A stretch of 56,209 bases of DNA from JBOFDK01 sp051646925 (GCA_051646925.1 JBOFDK010000083.1:1-56209); one strand, 5' to 3'; numbered from the stretch's first letter, positions 47,709 through 56,209 are shown. Notes: generated from the sequence alone by a model not told the origin. Numbers and translations: made by a program.

Positions 47709-47727
47709 ATTTTATGTAGGTATTTTA
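47692..47727 (-). terminator. Terminator of the alkyl sulfatase gene
   Basis: AAATACCTACATA pairs with TATGTAGGTATTT around a short loop, with seven T on the minus strand. Its inner arm is shared with the end of the 62-bp element. Confidence 0.88.
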
Positions 47728-47747
47728 AAATTATGAAGTTGTATGTT

Positions 47748-49550
47748 TTATGAAAATGGGAACTCCATATCAAACAGCGGAGTAAATCCATCAAATAAAT
47801 CAAAGAAATATGCTATTTCTTCTGTCGAAAGTTCAGACTTAATCTTTCCTGCAGCCATAAAGTCTTCTACTGTAGCTGTCTTTGTAAATAGTATTGCAAA
47901 ATCTTCATTTGTAACACTGATAGTACCTTTTGCTTCTTTTGAAAAAGCAGGATGTAGTTCTACAACACCTTTTCTTACCTCAATGTCCCATACGCATTTC
48001 TTATCTTTTAACTCTAACCTAATAACAAAATGGTCTCCCGCTGCTTTAGGTCCGTTAAGTTTAACTTTAATAATATCAAATAAATTTTCTACTGGAAGCT
48101 GAACAAGCGGCTCAATATAGATTGCCGAAGTATTAAATTCTGGAATAGCACGTTTAATTTCTTCGAATTTACCCTCTAAGTTGAAAGCCTGTGTAATATA
48201 CCAACTTCTAAATGGTGCATTTTCTGTAAGGTATCCTAATTCTTTTAAAGCACTTGCCTTCATGTTTCTTGCCTTCATATCATCACGATTTATTGTTATT
48301 AAATGAGATGATAATTCTATTGCCCATTTATAGTCTTTTTGTTTTAATGCTTCTTCTACCTTCTCATATATTTTATCTTTACCAATTAAATCAACGTAAC
48401 GTTTAGACAATTCATAAGGACTATGTGGCTCTAAATGTTTTGCATCACCATTAAACCATCCAACAAATGTTGTATATACAAGTCTAATACCTTGAATAAA
48501 TGTACCATAATGTTCTCCGATTCTTGGACGGTGGTACAAATGTGGTGGTAACTTCTCAAGTTCATTTACGATATTCTCTGGTGTATAACCTTTATTAATT
48601 AAACGTATTGTTTGATCTACAGTATATTGAATCATATCACGATAATCTGTTAAATGCTGCGCTGATTCTTCTTTACCTTCAACTGGACGCATATGGCTAC
48701 CAACTAAATATTCTGCTGGAAACTTACGCATAAAATCTACTGAATTAATCCAGTTAACTGGATTTCTATTTGATCCACGAATAGAGTATATATTTGGGTA
48801 GTTTTCTCCTTGTATACACTCCGCCACATGCAGTACTTTATTTTGTGGTAGCCATACACATATCTCATCACTACATTCACTTGGTACATGACATATTTCC
48901 ATCTCTACACCAGCTATTCTTAACTTTAATTCACTATCTACTAAAACATTCGGTAATATAAGATGCTGGGTTCCATTTTCTAATGATGGCCCATTTCCTA
49001 TATTAACACGCCCCTCTTCACTAACTGGCAGTAATGTACCGTACATATATAAAGATCTCGCTGTTTTAATATCTACTAATATTCCTGATTCTTTTGCTAC
49101 ACCTGCTGTAAATTCCTTGTGCGCAATAATTTTAATATCATTATCTTTTATATGTTGTTCAACATCTTTAATATTTGGAAATAAAGCTTTTATTCCTGCC
49201 CAATGGTCTGGATGGTGATGAGTATATAGTACAGCCTTGATAGGTAAATTACTAATCTCTCTAAAATATATATTTACTTCTTGCATCGCTTCAAATGATT
49301 CACAAGGGTCAATTATAATAAGCCCATCTACTCCAACTATCATAACCGGTGCATCTACTGCAAAACCAAAAGCTGTATAAACATTTTCTGCTGTTTTATA
49401 AACTTTTTTTCTAAATATTTTTGAAAGCTCTGTTAAACGCGGATTAACTTTCTCAGAACTTTCTTCATATGCATAGTTTTTAATAGATAGTCTTTCTTCT
49501 AAGCCCTTTGTTGTCATTTCTAACTCTGTTACATTTTTATTTTTATCCAT
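47748..49550 (-). CDS. Metallo-beta-lactamase-fold alkyl sulfatase (SdsA1/BDS1 type)
   Basis: Hydrolyses alkyl sulfate esters using two zinc ions. The 600 residues have a metallo-beta-lactamase domain with VDGLIIIDPCESFEA, the zinc motif THHHPDHWAG, HVAECIQGENYPNIYSIRG and GSHMRPVEG, then a helical dimerisation domain (~360-480) and an SCP2-like C-terminal domain (~490-600). No signal peptide is seen, so it appears cytoplasmic, unlike secreted SdsA1. AAGGAGCAGAAT precedes the ATG at 49550; a TTG start at 49610 is unlikely. It may scavenge sulfate or carbon from sulfated lipids or surfactants. Confidence 0.9.
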   Translation of the reverse strand: MDKNKNVTELEMTTKGLEERLSIKNYAYEESSEKVNPRLTELSKIFRKKVYKTAENVYTAFGFAVDAPVMIVGVDGLIIIDPCESFEAMQEVNIYFREISNLPIKAVLYTHHHPDHWAGIKALFPNIKDVEQHIKDNDIKIIAHKEFTAGVAKESGILVDIKTARSLYMYGTLLPVSEEGRVNIGNGPSLENGTQHLILPNVLVDSELKLRIAGVEMEICHVPSECSDEICVWLPQNKVLHVAECIQGENYPNIYSIRGSNRNPVNWINSVDFMRKFPAEYLVGSHMRPVEGKEESAQHLTDYRDMIQYTVDQTIRLINKGYTPENIVNELEKLPPHLYHRPRIGEHYGTFIQGIRLVYTTFVGWFNGDAKHLEPHSPYELSKRYVDLIGKDKIYEKVEEALKQKDYKWAIELSSHLITINRDDMKARNMKASALKELGYLTENAPFRSWYITQAFNLEGKFEEIKRAIPEFNTSAIYIEPLVQLPVENLFDIIKVKLNGPKAAGDHFVIRLELKDKKCVWDIEVRKGVVELHPAFSKEAKGTISVTNEDFAILFTKTATVEDFMAAGKIKSELSTEEIAYFFDLFDGFTPLFDMEFPFS

Positions 49551-49805
49551 ATTCTGCTCCTTTTTGCTTAAATGCATCATATAATTGTAAATAAATTCAA
49601 ATATATACAAGAATTAATACCACTATTTTACACAATATATTGTTTCATTGAAGATAGTATAAAGAAGCTACATACACTCTAAGTATATAACTTTATACCT
49701 TAGACCTCTTATTTTCATTTTACCCAAATACGCTATACTCTTATACACCACTTATGCCTTCTAACTGATTATATTTATTTTTTTATATCTGATTTTCATA
49801 TAGTA

Positions 49806-50972
49806 TTAAAATGCATTCATTAAAGTCATTAATATTTGCTCCACTCCGTAAACTTCTTCTGTTTCAAAAATTTCTTCAAGTGTTTTTATATTTTCTTCTA
49901 AATGCTCAATATCCTTTGAATACATATGACTTATATCTACCATATCGGATTCTGTAAACTCCCCTGTTTCTATCCACCTTACAACTGCTAGTTCTTTAAT
50001 CATTATAGTACTCATAATAGCTATTTTTATTTTTGAAGACACCTCATAATCAAAAATAGATTTCATAAAATATCTAAATACAAAATATACAAATATATTT
50101 TTAAACTTATACATGCTGTCTTTATAATATTTATTAAATTCTTTATGTTTCTCTATATAAAAAATTTCATCTTCTTTATTTTTCCAAAATTTTTGTAATA
50201 CATTTTCTAATCCTAATGGGTCACTAGTATTTATATGCTCTAAATTTTTATATGTTTTAAAATACTCATGTACCTGGTTGTATTTAATGTTTTCATTGCC
50301 TTTATATTCATCTAAATTATTGACTATTTCATCTATAAACTGACTTTGAGAATATTGCTTTCTAATATTTTTTATTTCTTCCATTTGATCAAAATCTATA
50401 TTATCTTGAACCTCTTCAACAAAACATAGTATAACTGCTAACCTAACTTCTAATGGCAAATTCATATTTTCTGAAATATCAATAATGGTTTTTCTACAAA
50501 GAAATAACTCATCCAATGCCTCTTTATCAATACTATCATCAGTATCTCCCGCTTCATCATTTTCACTTACTTCAAATGACGTTACTCTATCATTCCCTAA
50601 TATAATTCTAGCAGCCTCAGGACAAGATAGTGATATACCTACTTCTCTTAAATCAAAAAACTCCTCCATATATCTTGGATATTGTCTACATGTATAACAA
50701 AGATTATCCGCTCCAAGCTCCGTATATATGTCACATAAGTTATTTTTATTTAAAAATGGACAATCATCACCATTTAATACAAACACATTGTCCCCATCTT
50801 CATCTTCTACTATCTTACTTCTTAGTGTTTCGCCAAATTCAGTATCTACACTTTGATAACATTTATAAGTTTCTTCGTCTATGACAATTCCCCACCCTGC
50901 ACAACATGTGTCTTCACACTTTGATGCTATACATTTAAAATCATTGAAATAACTTGGTACATTTATCTTCAT
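49806..50972 (-). CDS. fliB: FliB-type flagellin lysine N-methylase
   Basis: 388 residues. The N-terminal ~125 residues hold a cysteine-rich cluster: FKCIASKCEDTCCAGWGI, DCPFLNKNNLCDIY, NLCYTCRQYPR and SLSCPEAAR, the pattern of FliB/YkgJ-type proteins that methylate flagellin lysines. The remaining ~260 residues are helical. No flagellar genes are in this window, so the target is inferred from the family only. The ribosome binding site is weak (GAGTGTGAGATAAAAT). Copy 2 of the 62-bp element lies 41 bp upstream. Confidence 0.85.
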   Translation of the reverse strand: MKINVPSYFNDFKCIASKCEDTCCAGWGIVIDEETYKCYQSVDTEFGETLRSKIVEDEDGDNVFVLNGDDCPFLNKNNLCDIYTELGADNLCYTCRQYPRYMEEFFDLREVGISLSCPEAARIILGNDRVTSFEVSENDEAGDTDDSIDKEALDELFLCRKTIIDISENMNLPLEVRLAVILCFVEEVQDNIDFDQMEEIKNIRKQYSQSQFIDEIVNNLDEYKGNENIKYNQVHEYFKTYKNLEHINTSDPLGLENVLQKFWKNKEDEIFYIEKHKEFNKYYKDSMYKFKNIFVYFVFRYFMKSIFDYEVSSKIKIAIMSTIMIKELAVVRWIETGEFTESDMVDISHMYSKDIEHLEENIKTLEEIFETEEVYGVEQILMTLMNAF

Positions 50973-51012
50973 ATTTTATCTCACACTCTCTATATTAATT
51001 ATTGTTTTATTC

Positions 51013-51074
51013 TAATAGGTATTTGTCATAACATCAAGCATGACACCTTAACATTTACGCAAAAATACCTACAT
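51013..51074. repeat. 62-bp dispersed element with complementary ends, copy 2
   Basis: Same length and ends as copy 1. The eight differences are nearly all transitions. On the minus strand an inner GTCAT/ATGAC pairing is perfect in this copy. It lies 41 bp before the fliB start and after the hisS terminator, so it is in the fliB promoter/leader region. Confidence 0.85.
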
Positions 51075-51094
51075 AGCTTTATATTGTACCTCCT

Positions 51095-51119
51095 AAAAAA
51101 GTTAGATTTAAAATCCAAC
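51095..51119 (-). terminator. Terminator of hisS
   Basis: On the minus strand GTTGGATTT pairs with AAATCTAAC (one G-U), then six T. Confidence 0.85.
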
Positions 51120-51164
51120 GATTATAGACACATTTGCTTTGTAGATATTTAAAAATATTATAAA

Positions 51165-52517
51165 CTATTTATCTCTAAGCCATTTTTTTCTATCTACTTT
51201 TATTTGCTCACCTGTTTTCATATTTTTTATAACTATATTTCCTTCTTTAAGTTCATCTTCCCCTACTATAACAACCATTTCTATTCCCTTTGCATCAGCA
51301 TATTTTAGCTGTTTTTTAAGCGAATCATCTCCTAAATATACTTCTGACTTGTTCCCCTGTTGTTGTAATACTTGATTTATCTCAATACATTCTTTTAAAG
51401 TATTACCTAATGATATAACAAGATAACTACTTTCCTCTTTTAATTTATAATTTTCTAAAAATCCTATCTCTTTTAGAACAAAAAATAATCTTGTTATACC
51501 TATAGATATTCCTACCCCTGGCATCTTAATATCTGTATATAGACCGGCTAAATCATCATATCTACCACCTGAGCAAATTGATCCATATTTTTCATTTTCT
51601 TCAATAATCGTTTCAAATATAGTACCTGTATAATAGTCAAGTCCTCTTATTATTTTCAGTTCTATTTTAAAATTTTTCTCATCTACACCTAGCCATTTTA
51701 ATATATTAATAACTTCTTCTAATTCATTTATTCCTTCTATCATCTTCAAAAAGCTATTAATTTTATCTTCCTCTTTATTTAGCGAAAATTCTTCTTTTAA
51801 TTTTTCACTATATTTTCTAAGCTCCTGAATTATAGAATTTACATCCCCTGATATTTGTAAAAGTTCTGTAATATATATGCAGTTATCTTTACCAATCAAA
51901 ATTTCTAATTCTTCTATGCATTTTTCTTTACCTACTTTATCGTACTTATCAATAATCCCCATAACTTCATGTTGTCTTTCTATACCAATCAATTCTATAA
52001 GTCCTACTAAAATTTTACGATTATTAATCTGAAACACAAAATTCTCTAACCCAATACTCTTAAATGCTCCTGCTGCTAAACTCATAACAAATGCATCATT
52101 AGAAATATCTAGTTTCGACAGGCTTACAATATCTATATCTAGTTGATAAAACTCTCTATATCTTCCTTTTTGATTTCTTTCTCCTCTATACACTTTTCCT
52201 AGCTGATAACGCTTAAAAGGAAATTTTAGTTCATTCATGTGCTGCACAACATAACGTGCAAAAGGTACTGTTAAATCAAATCTTAGTGCTTGCTTTGTTT
52301 TTTCTTTCTCAATACGATATACTTGCTTTTCTGTCTCTCCAGCTGACTTCGCTAATAAAATTTCTTCTTTTTCAATAAGTGGTGTATCCATTGGTATACA
52401 TCCATTTTGCTCATAAACTTTTGTCATTTTACTTACGATATCATTAAATATAAGTTGTTCATTTGGGCATAACTCCATAAATCCTGGTAATATAGATGGT
52501 TTTATTTTTTGTTTCAT
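51165..52517 (-). CDS. hisS: Histidyl-tRNA synthetase
   Basis: Charges tRNA-His. The 450 residues of this class II synthetase have motif 1 around residue 70, motif 2 YRGERNQKGRYREFYQLDID, shown by its core RGERNQKGRYREF, the HisRS-specific GLDYYTGTIFE and SGGRYDDLAG, motif 3 GVGISIGITRLF, and the C-terminal anticodon domain. AAAGGAGAGATTATA precedes the ATG at 52517; the frame open to 52556 runs through the leader terminator. Transcription begins about 250 bp upstream and passes a His-rich leader peptide and a terminator, so expression is probably set by attenuation. Confidence 0.96.
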   Translation of the reverse strand: MKQKIKPSILPGFMELCPNEQLIFNDIVSKMTKVYEQNGCIPMDTPLIEKEEILLAKSAGETEKQVYRIEKEKTKQALRFDLTVPFARYVVQHMNELKFPFKRYQLGKVYRGERNQKGRYREFYQLDIDIVSLSKLDISNDAFVMSLAAGAFKSIGLENFVFQINNRKILVGLIELIGIERQHEVMGIIDKYDKVGKEKCIEELEILIGKDNCIYITELLQISGDVNSIIQELRKYSEKLKEEFSLNKEEDKINSFLKMIEGINELEEVINILKWLGVDEKNFKIELKIIRGLDYYTGTIFETIIEENEKYGSICSGGRYDDLAGLYTDIKMPGVGISIGITRLFFVLKEIGFLENYKLKEESSYLVISLGNTLKECIEINQVLQQQGNKSEVYLGDDSLKKQLKYADAKGIEMVVIVGEDELKEGNIVIKNMKTGEQIKVDRKKWLRDK

Positions 52518-52544
52518 TATAATCTCTCCTTTAATTTTGAATAA

Positions 52545-52580
52545 TAAAAAATGCACATAGGCTTTATACCTACATGCATT
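52545..52580 (-). terminator. Attenuator terminator immediately before hisS
   Basis: On the minus strand AATGCATGTAGGT pairs with GCCTATGTGCATT (13 bp including three G-U) around ATAAA, followed by TTTTTTATTATT. It lies between the leader peptide and hisS, ending 28 bp before the hisS start. Confidence 0.85.
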
Positions 52581-52634
52581 GATCCTCTTCTAGCAAGAGT
52601 TCTTTGAATTATGAATTCAAATCTAATCATCACA

Positions 52635-52672
52635 GTAGATACAAGCCTAACGTTAAATAGACTTGTATCTAC
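52635..52672 (-). promoter_or_regulatory. Strong hairpin in the hisS leader, candidate switch element
   Basis: GTAGATACAAG and CTTGTATCTAC (52635-52645 and 52662-52672) pair perfectly over 11 bp. The promoter-proximal arm can instead pair partly with GGGCTTGGGTC (52687-52697) next to the leader-peptide stop. The distal part AAGCCTA/TAGGCTT (52643-52649 with 52558-52564) can reach the terminator arm. Which pairing wins was not computed. Confidence 0.6.
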
Positions 52673-52696
52673 CAAATAAAATTGGTGACCCAAGCC

Positions 52697-52750
52697 CTAC
52701 TTATGATGATGATGTAATTGAACCTTTATTATTAATTGTTTTGAATCCAT
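52697..52750 (-). CDS. His-rich leader peptide of the hisS attenuator
   Basis: A 17-codon ORF, MDSKQLIIKVQLHHHHK, then TAG. Four consecutive CAT codons lie at 52703-52714. GGAGG (52756-52760) lies 5 bp before the ATG, a near-ideal ribosome binding site. It sits between a good promoter and a terminator directly before hisS. By analogy with enterobacterial hisL, ribosome stalling at the His codons would sense uncharged tRNA-His. It is too short for gene callers, and its role is inferred. Confidence 0.85.
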   Translation of the reverse strand: MDSKQLIIKVQLHHHHK

Positions 52751-52776
52751 AATTTCCTCCGTATTTCATTTTTATT

Positions 52777-52805
52777 ATTCTACATGACACATAATTTTTT
52801 TGCAA
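52777..52805 (-). promoter_or_regulatory. Promoter of the hisS leader transcript
   Basis: -35 TTGCAA (52800-52805), 17 bp, -10 TAGAAT (52777-52782); the start of the leader peptide is 27 bp further on. Confidence 0.7.
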
Positions 52806-52885
52806 CTTTTTTCATAACTATTTTATTATCTAACTTAAATTTTTTATTTGATTATGTTTTAACTACTATTATTCTTAAAACTTCA

Positions 52886-52930
52886 AAATCCTCAACCTCT
52901 GATGAAATTATCAGAAATTAAGGATTTAAT
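52886..52930 (-). terminator. Terminator-like hairpin after the GT2 operon
   Basis: AAATCCT and AGGATTT enclose an inner CTGAT/ATCAG stem; on the minus strand TTTTGAAGTTTT follows. The T run is interrupted. Confidence 0.55.
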
Positions 52931-53036
52931 TTATTATGTTATTAAGATGGTTTTTTTATTGAATGGGCCGAATGTATAAATAAAGATAAGAAATATGAAA
53001 TAATCAATTACACTACCTTGAATTTATTTTTGACTA

Positions 53037-54428
53037 TTAAGATTTATTATTACTTCTGCTTATAGTACCCCATTTATATTTATTTTTCTTATAACCAATA
53101 AATGCAGATATTCTATACAAACTTAATAATTGTCTGTATCCTATACCTTCAAATATTGATAAAAAGATTAATTTCAACCTTATTTTAGTGTTATAAAACT
53201 CTTTATATGCATAAGACTCTAATAAAATCGATGCCGTAGAAATAACAACCCCAAATAAAATTATGATTGCACAATAAAACAATAAAAATTCTAAATTAAC
53301 TATCCCCATGAAAAATGATAGTATAATTATAAACATACCAAATAACTCAATAACCGGTGTAATCATTTCAAATAATATAAAGTACATTTTTGCTAAAAAC
53401 CATTTTTTATCTAAAAACATTCTTTTATGGATTGCCATACAATGAATAAGACCTACTTGCCATCTTTTTCTTTGAGTTTTTAACCCTTTGAATTTGTCTG
53501 GTGCCTGAGTGTAACAAATTGCATATGGTGCATATGATATGTTATATTCTTCTTTTTTTTCTAAGTAATATCTATGCAACTTCATTACAAGCTCCATATC
53601 TTCTCCTATAGTATTCGTTTTATATCCACCTACTTCTATTACCGCATTTTTATTAAATGCTCCAAAAGCACCTGATATTATAAAGTTCATATTAAGAATA
53701 TCCCATGTCATTCTATTTGTCATAAATGATCTTAAATACTCTATTATTTGAAATGATACTATTAGTTTTTTTGGTGAATCTATTTTTGTTATTTTTCCAT
53801 TTTTAATTGTAATATTATTAGAAATTTTTATATTTCCTCCAACTGCAACTGTTCTTTTATTTTGCATAAATGGAGATATTATATTTTTTATAGCTTTTGC
53901 TTCTAGCATAGAATCTGCATCTATAGCTACATATATTGGATATTTAGAATAGTTTATCCCAACATTTAGTGCATCTGCCTTTCCACCATTTTCTTTATCT
54001 ATCAGCGTAATACTTATATTTTTATACACACCACTATATATATTTATTATGTCACTTGTTTCTATGCTCTTTTTCATAGGTTTATATATTTTCTTAAGGT
54101 TGTATTTTTCTATAACTTTTTCAATACTAGTATCAGTTGAACCGTCATTAATTGCTATAATTTCATATTCATTATAATCTACTTCTAGTAATGAATTAAT
54201 AGTATCACAAATTGTTACTTCCTCATTGTATAATGGTATTAATAAAGATACAGGGATAGAATCTTGTAAATTATTTAATCCAAAATTATGTAATGAATTT
54301 TTAGCTTTTAAATGTTTGGTGAATTTTGCCGTTGAAAATAGTACAAAAGCAAAAAATACAATAAACATCACTATAACATATAAAAATACAATACCGTCTA
54401 ATAAAATCAATATATCATTTAAAGTCAT
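53037..54428 (-). CDS. Membrane glycosyltransferase family 2 (polysaccharide synthase type)
   Basis: 463 residues. There is one N-terminal membrane segment (FLYVIVMFIVFFAFVLFS), a cytoplasmic GT2 domain with PLYNEEVTICDTINSLL, AINDGSTD, GGKADALNVGI, AIDADSML and QRKRWQVGLI, then three C-terminal membrane segments. D, DxD and Q(Q/R)xRW motifs mark processive synthases such as PgaC, hyaluronan or cellulose synthase. Its ATG overlaps the stop of the HEAT-repeat gene (ATGA), so the two are translationally coupled. The polymer is unknown. Confidence 0.9.
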   Translation of the reverse strand: MTLNDILILLDGIVFLYVIVMFIVFFAFVLFSTAKFTKHLKAKNSLHNFGLNNLQDSIPVSLLIPLYNEEVTICDTINSLLEVDYNEYEIIAINDGSTDTSIEKVIEKYNLKKIYKPMKKSIETSDIINIYSGVYKNISITLIDKENGGKADALNVGINYSKYPIYVAIDADSMLEAKAIKNIISPFMQNKRTVAVGGNIKISNNITIKNGKITKIDSPKKLIVSFQIIEYLRSFMTNRMTWDILNMNFIISGAFGAFNKNAVIEVGGYKTNTIGEDMELVMKLHRYYLEKKEEYNISYAPYAICYTQAPDKFKGLKTQRKRWQVGLIHCMAIHKRMFLDKKWFLAKMYFILFEMITPVIELFGMFIIILSFFMGIVNLEFLLFYCAIIILFGVVISTASILLESYAYKEFYNTKIRLKLIFLSIFEGIGYRQLLSLYRISAFIGYKKNKYKWGTISRSNNKS

Positions 54429-55582
54429 ACACTTTTCACCATTTCTTCCTCTTTAAATATATCAAGTATATCCGACATATTTATATCAAATAAAAACTCT
54501 TCTATTCTATTTTCTTCTGATAATATACTTATCATAGAATCTGATGCATATTTATCTTCACCATTTATTATATATGTTAAATCATCTTTATTATCTACTA
54601 AATGAATTAAACTTCTAGCCGAATTTTGTCTTACATACCATCCGCTATCTTTTATTGATTGTTTTAAATTTGATATTACTTCTTTGTATTTATAATTCTT
54701 AAGAGCTGATGCTGCTATTGCTCTTATCTCCCAACTTTCATCGTTTAATAGTTTTAATAATACTATTTGAACTTTTGGATATTTTATTTTTATAAAATAT
54801 TTTATCCCAACTAATTTTAGTTCTTTTGAATATTTTTCATCTATTAAAATGTTGTATATATCTTTTTTTACATCTTCATATTTAATATTTATAAAATGAT
54901 TTAATATTATTATTTTTAATTTTTCATTTTCACTAGTTTCATCATTTAACCATATGCTTAGTTGTTTATTTAATTCTTCATTATTACCTTCAAAACTATA
55001 AATAGCATCTATTATTATTTTGTCATGAATTAAACTTAATGAATTTATTATTTTAGTTGAATATTCTAAGAAATACTTTACATTACCTAATCTAGCCAAT
55101 GCTTTTAGTGTATTTATTTGTATATACATATGTTCATCTTCACAACTTTCCATTAAGTAATCCATATGCTCATCTAGTAGAAATTCACCTATTATATGTA
55201 TTTTATACGCTTTATCTAGTTCGTCTTTATCTTTATTTTTAAAAACTGCATCTAATAAATTTGTTTCTTTTACTAGATTTATTACATCTTTTCTATTTGG
55301 TAATTCTAGCAAAAAATTTATTGTTTCTTTTTGATAGTTTTTTGAATTCAAATATTTTTTTATTTGGTACAATGTTTCTTCATTTAATTGTATTTTATCC
55401 AAGTTATTTATCAATTCTAATGCATCATCTTGTACTTGTTTTTTTATTATAATTAATTTTTGGTGTATTTTTTTATTTTTATAATTATTATATACAAAGT
55501 AAATACAAAGACATATTACAACACTTAATAATATTAGAACTATTATTAATATTGGTAGTATAAAAACCATAATATTACTCAC
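54425..55582 (-). CDS. Membrane-anchored HEAT-repeat protein
   Basis: 385 residues. The N-terminal membrane segment (VFILPILIIVLILLSVVICL) is followed by helical pairs typical of HEAT repeats, for example VLLKLLNDESWEIRAIAASA, LKNYKYKEVISNLKQSIKDS and YVRQNSARSLIHLV, suggesting a cytoplasmic scaffold. It starts with GTG, 7 bp after AAGGAGG. It is co-transcribed with and overlaps the GT2 gene by 4 bp, so it probably assists or regulates the synthase. Confidence 0.85.
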   Translation of the reverse strand: MSNIMVFILPILIIVLILLSVVICLCIYFVYNNYKNKKIHQKLIIIKKQVQDDALELINNLDKIQLNEETLYQIKKYLNSKNYQKETINFLLELPNRKDVINLVKETNLLDAVFKNKDKDELDKAYKIHIIGEFLLDEHMDYLMESCEDEHMYIQINTLKALARLGNVKYFLEYSTKIINSLSLIHDKIIIDAIYSFEGNNEELNKQLSIWLNDETSENEKLKIIILNHFINIKYEDVKKDIYNILIDEKYSKELKLVGIKYFIKIKYPKVQIVLLKLLNDESWEIRAIAASALKNYKYKEVISNLKQSIKDSGWYVRQNSARSLIHLVDNKDDLTYIINGEDKYASDSMISILSEENRIEEFLFDINMSDILDIFKEEEMVKSV

Positions 55583-55597
55583 GCAATTTCCTCCTTG

Positions 55598-56209
55598 TTA
55601 GCTGATATTTTCAAAAGCTTCTTTGATAATGTAATAAGATTTTTTTAATCTTTCATGATATACTGGCAGGTCCCACTTATCCCAAAAATATGATTTCATT
55701 TCTAATACATCACTACATTTTTTTTCTTCTATTAGGTATGCGCCTACTTTTATATCATCTATTTCTATAAAATTTATTTTATTATTTATATTAAAATCAT
55801 CTAATATTAATTTTTTGGCTGGGTTACTAACATTTAGCATTAACCATGGTATTCTTATTTCAATATCATCGCCTTCTATAATAAAATCTGCTAACGAATT
55901 AAATTCTTCACTTTTTGGATTTGAGTTTCCATATATCAATTTACCAACTTCTACTTCTTTCTCTTCTATCACTCTATTTGTTACTGGTGTTGTTAATGTT
56001 CTTAATATTTTTTGCTTAATTACATTGAATTTATCAATACTTTTATTTGTACTTATTTTATTATTAAATAAATTTTCACAAATATCATAGTATTCATTAA
56101 CTAGTATTTGAGCATCATCTTTGCTATTTATTTTTATTATAAAATCTGCATTTTCATTAAACGTAATATCATATCCATTAATTTTTTTACTACCTGATTT
56201 TTCAGTTAT
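55598..56209 (-). CDS. Unknown protein, N-terminus cut by window edge
   Basis: The frame is open to the window end (203 codons plus stop), so the apparent GTG start at 55972 is internal. Beta-rich sequence such as DDIEIRIPWLMLNVSNPAKK is followed by DIKVGAYLIEEKK and a helical end. It is the first gene seen of the HEAT/GT2 operon, 15 bp before the HEAT gene. I do not recognise the family; an extracytoplasmic carbohydrate-related domain is a guess. Confidence 0.75.
   Translation of the reverse strand: MTEKSGSKKINGYDITFNENADFIIKINSKDDAQILVNEYYDICENLFNNKISTNKSIDKFNVIKQKILRTLTTPVTNRVIEEKEVEVGKLIYGNSNPKSEEFNSLADFIIEGDDIEIRIPWLMLNVSNPAKKLILDDFNINNKINFIEIDDIKVGAYLIEEKKCSDVLEMKSYFWDKWDLPVYHERLKKSYYIIKEAFENIS

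Noticed and set aside
52545..52805. T-box riboswitch before hisS
   Set aside because: No TGGNACCGCG-type T-box sequence or AG-bulge stem I was seen; a ribosome binding site and His-rich ORF occupy the leader instead. A model search should confirm.

Overview
The window is strongly AT-rich, with dense genes on both strands (mostly minus), AGGAGG-type ribosome binding sites and many hairpin/T-run terminators. Together with BioY, B12-dependent MetH, HxlR, DegV, SLH-anchored surface proteins, a FliB-type flagellin methylase and a PTS EIICB gene, this points to a low-GC Gram-positive anaerobe of the Clostridia. I cannot name the genus. No rRNA, tRNA, CRISPR array or insertion sequence was recognised.

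Layout. 1-4.4 kb: a truncated DEAD-box helicase, a GlcNAc/glucose PTS EIICB gene behind an antiterminator/terminator leader, and two small unknown genes. 4.5-8.6 kb: a Ndh2-DoxX fusion, an ApbE lipoprotein and a two-domain FMN-binding lipoprotein, which resemble the core of a Listeria-type flavin-based extracellular electron transfer locus. 8.8-20 kb: a DnaQ-like exonuclease protein, a membrane CBM protein, an EEP-family enzyme, BioY, MetH, MATE, TruA and an ArsB/NhaD transporter. 20-25 kb: DegV and a tandem pair of NhaC antiporters. 25.4-28.8 kb: HxlR and an amino-acid ABC operon ending in a flavin/ferredoxin protein. 29-33.9 kb: an RlmI-type methylase, membrane and pentapeptide proteins, and an aquaporin. 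34-38.4 kb: two extremely repetitive surface-type proteins with microsatellites. 38.7-43.5 kb: helicase, rhomboid, GNAT, DUF4236, SDR. 43.5-46.2 kb: an intact FtsH gene and a decayed inverted copy of part of it. 46.2-52.8 kb: FusB-like protein, RluF, alkyl sulfatase, FliB, and HisS behind a leader encoding a four-histidine peptide. 53-56.2 kb: an operon of a GT2 synthase, a HEAT-repeat membrane protein and a truncated unknown.

Most notable are the hisS leader (promoter, 17-residue peptide with four consecutive His codons, strong hairpin, terminator just before hisS), which looks like leader-peptide attenuation where a T-box would be usual; the minimal electron-transfer-like cluster; a 62-bp repeat with complementary ends placed 41-52 bp before two unrelated genes; and the FtsH remnant. 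Starts were moved from the longest possible ORF to the start codon served by a ribosome binding site where the two disagree. All functional statements rest on motif recognition by eye; no database search was run.
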